Shown: piece by piece, positions 59,465-64,000 of the stretch
Layout of the letters: every line of letters begins with the position of its first letter
Position numbering within the stretch: the first letter of the stretch is position 1
DNA from: Anaerolineales bacterium
GTDB lineage: Bacteria > Chloroflexota > Anaerolineae > Anaerolineales > Villigracilaceae
Length of the DNA stretch: 64,000 nucleotides
Direction of reading: 5' to 3'
Assembly: GCA_030583925.1 (NCBI GenBank)
Contig: CP129482.1
Location: forward strand, 3,570,001 to 3,634,000
Translations under genes and position numbers: made by a program
The notes under the pieces: model-generated
Seen by the model: the letters and a program-made list of their open reading frames with translations, nothing else
Databases searched by the model: none
What the model was told of the DNA's origin: nothing

Positions 59465-60553
59465 TCAATCTCCTATTCTTTTGATAATTTCATCTGTCAT
59501 CTGACAGGTCGTCAACATACCGCCAAGGTCCGCCGTCCGCGCGCCGTCTGCGATCGTTCGATACACCGCCCTTTCAATGGACTCCGCTTCCGCTTCCAAA
59601 TTGAACGAGCGCCGCAACATCATCGCAGACGAAAGAATCGTACCGATCGGATTTGCGATTCCCTTTCCCGCGATATCCGGCGCAGACCCGTGAATTGGTT
59701 CGTACAAACCCATGACGCTCGCTTCAGACTCAGGGACGGTTGATTCGCCCAAACTAGCCGACGGCAACATCCCCATCGAACCCGCCAGCGCCGACGCCTC
59801 ATCCGTGAGAATATCGCCGAACATGTTCTCAGTAACGACCACATCCATCGAAGCCGGGGAAGTAATCAGTTTCATCGAGGCAGTGTCCACAAGCATGTGT
59901 TCGAGTTCAACATCCGGATTCGCTTTTCCGATCTGCGTGGTTATCTGCCTCCACATCCGCGACGATTCCAACACGTTGGCTTTATCCACCGATGTGACTT
60001 TTTTCCTTCGACCGCGCGCGAGGGTGAACGCCAACTCGACAACGCGCTTCACTTCGTAATCGTAGTATTCGAGCGTATCCACCGCGTGTTCGTTGCCATC
60101 TTTCATTTCCCGCATTTTGGGTTGACCGAAATACAAGCCGCCCGTGAGTTCACGGATCACCAGAATATCTACGCCGCGCAATTTCTCGGGCTTGAGCGGC
60201 GACGCGTCGACCAGCGCGGGATGCACCTTGACCGGGCGGAGATTCGCAAACACGCCGAGTCCTTTTCGCAACGCGAGCAATCCGCGTTCGGGGCGGTCTT
60301 TCGCGGCGGGGTCGTCCCACTTTGGTCCGCCGACCGCGCCGAGCAGAACCGCGTCCGAAGCTTGGCAATCGGCGAGCGTTTCATCGGTCAGCGATGAGCC
60401 GTACTTGTCAATCGAGCATCCGCCCATCAGGCGTTCTAGAAAGTTGAACTCATGATCGTATTTACCGGCGATCGCTTCCAACACACGCACGGCTTCGCCG
60501 ACCACTTCGGGTCCGACACCGTCGCCGCGTAAGAGAGCAATTTTGAAATTCAT
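59465..60553 (-). CDS. leuB: 3-isopropylmalate dehydrogenase
   Basis: 362 residues: [34 protein letters not shown], the substrate-binding [12 protein letters not shown] and [24 protein letters not shown], then [18 protein letters not shown]. It oxidises 3-isopropylmalate; in the citramalate route it also handles 3-methylmalate. aaagga precedes the ATG. Confidence 0.97.
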   Translation of the reverse strand: MNFKIALLRGDGVGPEVVGEAVRVLEAIAGKYDHEFNFLERLMGGCSIDKYGSSLTDETLADCQASDAVLLGAVGGPKWDDPAAKDRPERGLLALRKGLGVFANLRPVKVHPALVDASPLKPEKLRGVDILVIRELTGGLYFGQPKMREMKDGNEHAVDTLEYYDYEVKRVVELAFTLARGRRKKVTSVDKANVLESSRMWRQITTQIGKANPDVELEHMLVDTASMKLITSPASMDVVVTENMFGDILTDEASALAGSMGMLPSASLGESTVPESEASVMGLYEPIHGSAPDIAGKGIANPIGTILSSAMMLRRSFNLEAEAESIERAVYRTIADGARTADLGGMLTTCQMTDEIIKRIGD

Positions 60554-60559
60554 GGTTTC

Positions 60560-60665
60560 CTTTCATGTAAACAGGTATACAAGTGCGCACGTAAACAAGT
60601 AGACACGCGCTTCCTTGTATACCTGTTTGCCTATGTACGTGTTTACCTGCCCACGTGTTTACGCG
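60560..60665. repeat. gtaaacaggtatacaag-type palindrome
   Basis: tgtaaacaggtatacaagtgcgcacgtaaacaag against cttgtatacctgtttgcctatgtacgtgtttac, between cimA and leuB. Confidence 0.75.
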
Positions 60666-60668
60666 TCC

Positions 60669-62231
60669 TCAATGCGCCACCATCAACCCATACTCCATCG
60701 AATCGGCAAGAGCGCGCCACGAGGCTTCGATGATATTCGCGCTTGCGCCGACGGTGCTCCAGCGTGAAGTGGAATTGCGCGTGTCAATCAAGACGCGGGT
60801 GATGGCGGCGGTGCCGCGATCCGAATCCAAAATACGGACTTTGTAATCGGATAGATGGAAGTTCGCAATCTGCGGATAATACCCGACCAACGCTTTTCGC
60901 AAGGCATTATCCAACGCGTTGACGGGTCCGTTGCCCTCGGCGGCGGTATGAAGCAACTCACCTCGCACTTTGACTTTGACGGTCGCTTCCGCAAAAATGC
61001 CGCGTCCCGCGCGATGCTCCACGTTCACAAAGAAGTCCACCAATTCAAACGGGGCTTTGTAACCAAATTCCTGCCGCTTCAACATCATCGCCACAGAGGC
61101 TTCCGCCGCTTCAAAAGAGAAGCCGCGCGACTCAAGTTCTTTGATCTCGTTCAACACGGGAAGCACTTCTTCGCCTTCCACTTCCACGCCGTGTTCCTCC
61201 GCTTTGCTCAGCAGATTGCCGCGCCCCGATAGATCGGAGACGACGACCCGCATCTTGTTACCAACCTTTTCAGGCTCCACATGTTGATACGATTTGACGC
61301 TGCGCCTCATCGCCGCCACATGCACTCCGCCTTTGTGCGCGAACGCCGACTTGCCCACAAAAGGCAGATGTTCATCGGGTGTGATGTTGGCGACTTCTGC
61401 AACAAAATGAGACAGGTCGTATAAATTCTGAATATTTCCATCAGGCAGGCATGGATAGCCCATCTTCAGTTCGAGATCTGCCATGATCGAAACAAGATTG
61501 GCGTTGCCGCATCGTTCGCCGACGCCGTTGATCGTTCCCTGCACTTGGATCGCTCCCGCGCGGATCGCGACCAGCGAATTGACGACCGCACATTCGGAAT
61601 CGTTGTGCGTGTGAATCCCAAACGGATGAGAAACCGCTTCTTTCACCCTATGGACAATTGATTTGACCTCCCACGGCATTGTCCCGCCGTTTGTATCGCA
61701 CAGGACGACGGTCTCCGCTCCGCCGCGGATTGCCGCGCGCAGCGTTTCGAGCGCGTACGCTGAATCCGCTTTGAAACCGTCGAAAAAGTGTTCGGCGTCA
61801 TAGATAACGCGCTTGCCATTGGATTTGAGATACGAAACGGATTGTTCGATGATCCGCAGGTTATCCTCGCAGGTGGTTTGCAACACTTCTTTCACGTGCA
61901 GAGTCCACGTCTTGCCGAAGATGGTGCAGACAGGCGTGTGCGAGTCGAGCAACGCTTTGATATTGGCGTCATCTTCCGGTCCGCCCTTGACGCGGCAAGT
62001 GGAGCCGAACGCGGCGATGAGCGAGTTCTTCCACTGCATATCCCGCGCGCGGTCGAAGAATTCAACATCCTTGGGGTTCGAGCCAGGCCAGCCGCCCTCG
62101 ATGAACGCCACGCCAAGCTCATCCAGTTTTTGCGCGATGCGGATCTTGTCGTTCGCTGATAGGTTGAAGCCTTCGGATTGCGTTCCATCGCGCAGGGTGG
62201 TGTCGTAGATCTGTATAAGGTGTGATGGCAT
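60669..62231 (-). CDS. cimA: Citramalate synthase
   Basis: 520 residues from the ATG at 62231. IQIYDTTLRDGTQSEGFNLS is the HMG-CoA-lyase-like N-terminus of the CimA branch (not LeuA: note GWPGSNPKD and the FGSTCRVKGGPEDD stretch), then HTHNDSECAVVNSLVAIRAG, and the C-terminal regulatory LeuA_dimer domain. It condenses pyruvate and acetyl-CoA to citramalate, opening the threonine-independent route to isoleucine. It lies between leuD and leuB, which then process its product. Confidence 0.93.
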   Translation of the reverse strand: MPSHLIQIYDTTLRDGTQSEGFNLSANDKIRIAQKLDELGVAFIEGGWPGSNPKDVEFFDRARDMQWKNSLIAAFGSTCRVKGGPEDDANIKALLDSHTPVCTIFGKTWTLHVKEVLQTTCEDNLRIIEQSVSYLKSNGKRVIYDAEHFFDGFKADSAYALETLRAAIRGGAETVVLCDTNGGTMPWEVKSIVHRVKEAVSHPFGIHTHNDSECAVVNSLVAIRAGAIQVQGTINGVGERCGNANLVSIMADLELKMGYPCLPDGNIQNLYDLSHFVAEVANITPDEHLPFVGKSAFAHKGGVHVAAMRRSVKSYQHVEPEKVGNKMRVVVSDLSGRGNLLSKAEEHGVEVEGEEVLPVLNEIKELESRGFSFEAAEASVAMMLKRQEFGYKAPFELVDFFVNVEHRAGRGIFAEATVKVKVRGELLHTAAEGNGPVNALDNALRKALVGYYPQIANFHLSDYKVRILDSDRGTAAITRVLIDTRNSTSRWSTVGASANIIEASWRALADSMEYGLMVAH

Positions 62232-62244
62232 TGATTCTTCCGCG

Positions 62245-62330
62245 TTACGAATTACAAGATACAAGGTGCGAGGTACGTATTCCGTGTTTCTTTGTTAACT
62301 TGTTTACGTGTCTACCTATGTGCTTCCTCA
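62245..62330. repeat. Repeat remnants before leuD's 3' end
   Basis: cgttacgaattacaagatacaaggtgcgaggtacg and ttaacttgtttacgtgtctacctatg strings of the gtaaacag family; the end of leuD runs into it. Confidence 0.55.
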
Positions 62331-62896
62331 AACTCCGCAATCTGCTTTTCAAACCCCATGATGTATCCAAGTTCATCCACGCCGTTGAGAAGGCAGGATT
62401 TGTTGAACGCGTCTATGGGAAAGGCGAAGGAACCTCCGGGGTAGGAAACGGTTTGGGAGGCGAGGTCAACCGTAAGGTCGGCGCGAGGCGCTTCTTCCGC
62501 TAAGTCGAATAGCGTCTTGTGAGTCTTTTCGTCTACAACGATGGGGATGAGTCCGTTCTTCAAGGCGTTGTTGCGGAAGATGTCGGCAAACGAGGTGGAA
62601 ATGACCGCGCGGAATCCATATGCAGTGAGCGCCCACGGAGCGTGCTCGCGGCTCGAACCGCATCCGAAGTTGTCGCCCGCGAGGAGGATTTGCGCGCCCT
62701 GCGATTCGGGCCTGTTGACGACGAAATCGGGTTTGGGCGATTTGTCGTCGTTGTACCGCCAATGATAGAACAGCGCATCGGCGAGACCGTTTTTATCGGT
62801 GACTTTGAGAAATTGCGCGGGGATGATCTGATCCGTATCAATATCGTTGACGGGCAGAGCGATCATGCGAGAGGTGAGGGAGGAGAAGTGAGGCAT
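62312..62896 (-). CDS. leuD: 3-isopropylmalate dehydratase small subunit
   Basis: 194 residues: [41 protein letters not shown], and [23 protein letters not shown]. Partner of LeuC in the isomerisation of isopropylmalate (and citramalate). It follows leuC by 33 bp. Confidence 0.97.
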   Translation of the reverse strand: MPHFSSLTSRMIALPVNDIDTDQIIPAQFLKVTDKNGLADALFYHWRYNDDKSPKPDFVVNRPESQGAQILLAGDNFGCGSSREHAPWALTAYGFRAVISTSFADIFRNNALKNGLIPIVVDEKTHKTLFDLAEEAPRADLTVDLASQTVSYPGGSFAFPIDAFNKSCLLNGVDELGYIMGFEKQIAEFEEAHR

Positions 62897-62929
62897 TTGG
62901 ATTTCCGATTTTTGATTTTTGATTGGCGA
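62897..62929. repeat. gattggcgatt-type simple string
   Basis: tggatttccgatttttgatttttgattggcgatta between leuC and leuD, a short simple-sequence string like those in other gaps here. Confidence 0.4.
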
Positions 62930-64000
62930 TTAGAGAATCGTCCTCGGATCGGTGACGACGCCGTGAATTGCAGTCGCCGCGGCAGTGACCGGACTGGCGA
63001 GGAAAGTACGCCCGCCTTTGCCTTGTCGCCCTTCAAAATTGCGGTTGCTGGTTGAGACGGCATATTGTTCGGGACTTAACTGATCGCCGTTCATGGCAAT
63101 GCACATCGAGCAACCCGCTTCTCTCCACTCGCCGCCTGCTTCTTTAAAAACTTTATCGAGTCCCTCTTGTTCGGCTTGTTTCTTCACATGTTGCGAGCCG
63201 GGGACGACCATCAAGCGCAGACCGTCGGCGATTTTTTTGCCTTTGAGAAACGCGGCGGCTAATCGCAAGTCCGAGATGCGCGAGTTGGTGCAACTGCCAA
63301 TGAAGACGACGTCAACCTTTTGTCCAAGCAACGACTGTCCCGGTTGCAAGCCCATGTACGCCATGGCTTTTTCAAACGCGGCTTTCTGTGACGATTCAGC
63401 AAACGATTCGGCAGTCGGGATTCGATCCGTGATTCTCATGCCCATGCCGGGATTCGTGCCATAGGTGATCATTGGCTCAAGCTCGGAAGCGTCGAGCGTG
63501 ATGGATTTGTCGTATGCCGCGCCATCGTCGGTGGGAAGTATCCTCCACTTCGCAACGGCTCGATCCCATTCCGCGTCTTTGGGGACGAATTCACGTCCGT
63601 ACAGATATTCAAAGGTCGTGTCGTCGGGAGCGATCATGCCCGCGCGCGCGCCTCCCTCAATGGACATGTTGCAGACCGTCATGCGTTGTTCCATGGTCAA
63701 CGAACGGATCGCCGAGCCAGTGTATTCAAGGATGTGACCCGTCCCGCCGCCGACGCCGATCTTTGCGAGCAGCGCGAGGATGATGTCTTTCGCTGAAACG
63801 CCGGGCTTGAGCGTTCCATCCACACGCACTTCACAAGTCTTGGGCTTTTTCTGCAAGAGACATTGCGTCGCTAACACGTGTTCGACTTCGCTGGTGCCGA
63901 TGCCGAACGCCAGCGCGCCGAACGCGCCATGCGTGGCAGTGTGGCTATCTCCGCAGACGATCGTCATGCCGGGCTGTGTGCGTCCCAATTCAGGACCGAT
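62930..64000 (-). CDS. leuC: 3-isopropylmalate dehydratase large subunit, 5' end beyond window
   Basis: The frame is open to the right edge, where it reads [20 protein letters not shown]; about 60-70 N-terminal codons are missing. The aconitase-family cluster motifs [14 protein letters not shown] and [13 protein letters not shown], with [20 protein letters not shown], are present. It is the first gene of leuC-leuD-cimA-leuB-ilvE on this strand. Confidence 0.95.
   Translation of the reverse strand: MGPELGRTQPGMTIVCGDSHTATHGAFGALAFGIGTSEVEHVLATQCLLQKKPKTCEVRVDGTLKPGVSAKDIILALLAKIGVGGGTGHILEYTGSAIRSLTMEQRMTVCNMSIEGGARAGMIAPDDTTFEYLYGREFVPKDAEWDRAVAKWRILPTDDGAAYDKSITLDASELEPMITYGTNPGMGMRITDRIPTAESFAESSQKAAFEKAMAYMGLQPGQSLLGQKVDVVFIGSCTNSRISDLRLAAAFLKGKKIADGLRLMVVPGSQHVKKQAEQEGLDKVFKEAGGEWREAGCSMCIAMNGDQLSPEQYAVSTSNRNFEGRQGKGGRTFLASPVTAAATAIHGVVTDPRTIL

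Overview
The window is a roughly 64 kb stretch of chromosome from a bacterium that looks like a member of the Chloroflexota, probably class Anaerolineae. This placement is an inference. It rests on a V/A-type ATPase operon of the Thermus/archaeal type, a mevalonate kinase, an ETF-coupled heterodisulfide-reductase-like locus, and a very high load of small dispersed palindromic repeats. No tRNA, rRNA, CRISPR array, transposase or prophage gene was seen.

Layout. 1-6.6 kb: lepA (3' end off the window), tlyA, a UbiA-type prenyltransferase, mevalonate kinase, a CPBP protease, an NpmA-like 16S rRNA A1408 methyltransferase behind a structured leader, and a CoA-binding protein. 6.7-11.5 kb: a cyclic-nucleotide-domain histidine kinase and a response-regulator/thioredoxin-reductase fusion, with a BrnTA toxin-antitoxin pair between them, then a VOC protein. 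11.5-14.5 kb: glyoxylate shunt (malate synthase, isocitrate lyase). 14.5-22.9 kb: two PYROXD2-like FAD oxidoreductases, an S66 peptidase, a secreted metalloprotease-like lipoprotein, a GcvT-like protein, and a DedA gene sitting between two copies of a 150-bp direct duplication, then a cupin. 23.2-31.7 kb: complete V/A-ATPase operon, order H-I-K-E-C-F-A-B-D. 31.8-33.5 kb: aminotransferase and thiol peroxidase.

33.7-56.0 kb is an unbroken run of leftward genes and is the most interesting part. Read in the direction of transcription it is tusA, dsrE3A-like, dsrE-like, lipoyl-carrier 3, thioredoxin-like, hdrC1, hdrB1, hdrA, a conserved hypothetical (hdrH position), hdrB3, etfB, etfA, a membrane HdrD-like ETF:quinone oxidoreductase, a zinc-finger-like protein, lipoyl-carriers 2 and 1, a small membrane protein, a lipoate-protein ligase, a fused FeS/NrfD membrane subunit and a cytoplasmic molybdopterin oxidoreductase, then an SLC13-type permease and a DUF2270 protein. 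This matches the ETF-containing form of the sulfur-oxidising heterodisulfide-reductase-like (sHdr-LbpA) pathway. The inferred flow is: sulfane sulfur carried by TusA/DsrE, oxidised to sulfite by sHdr with lipoyl proteins as carriers, electrons passed through EtfAB and the membrane HdrD-like enzyme to menaquinone, and sulfite oxidised by the SoeABC-like molybdoenzyme. A NarX/NarL-type two-component pair is divergent from tusA.

58.5-64 kb: branched-chain amino acid genes, leuC (5' end off the window), leuD, cimA, leuB, ilvE.

A second theme is the repeats. About a dozen families of short palindromic or simple-sequence elements fill most intergenic gaps. Several lie in frame inside genes (tlyA, mevalonate kinase, a FAD oxidoreductase, the molybdoenzyme) or supply the last codons of genes. 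A third theme is promoters in which a TATAAT-like box lies 6-7 nt before an ATG, suggesting leaderless transcripts.
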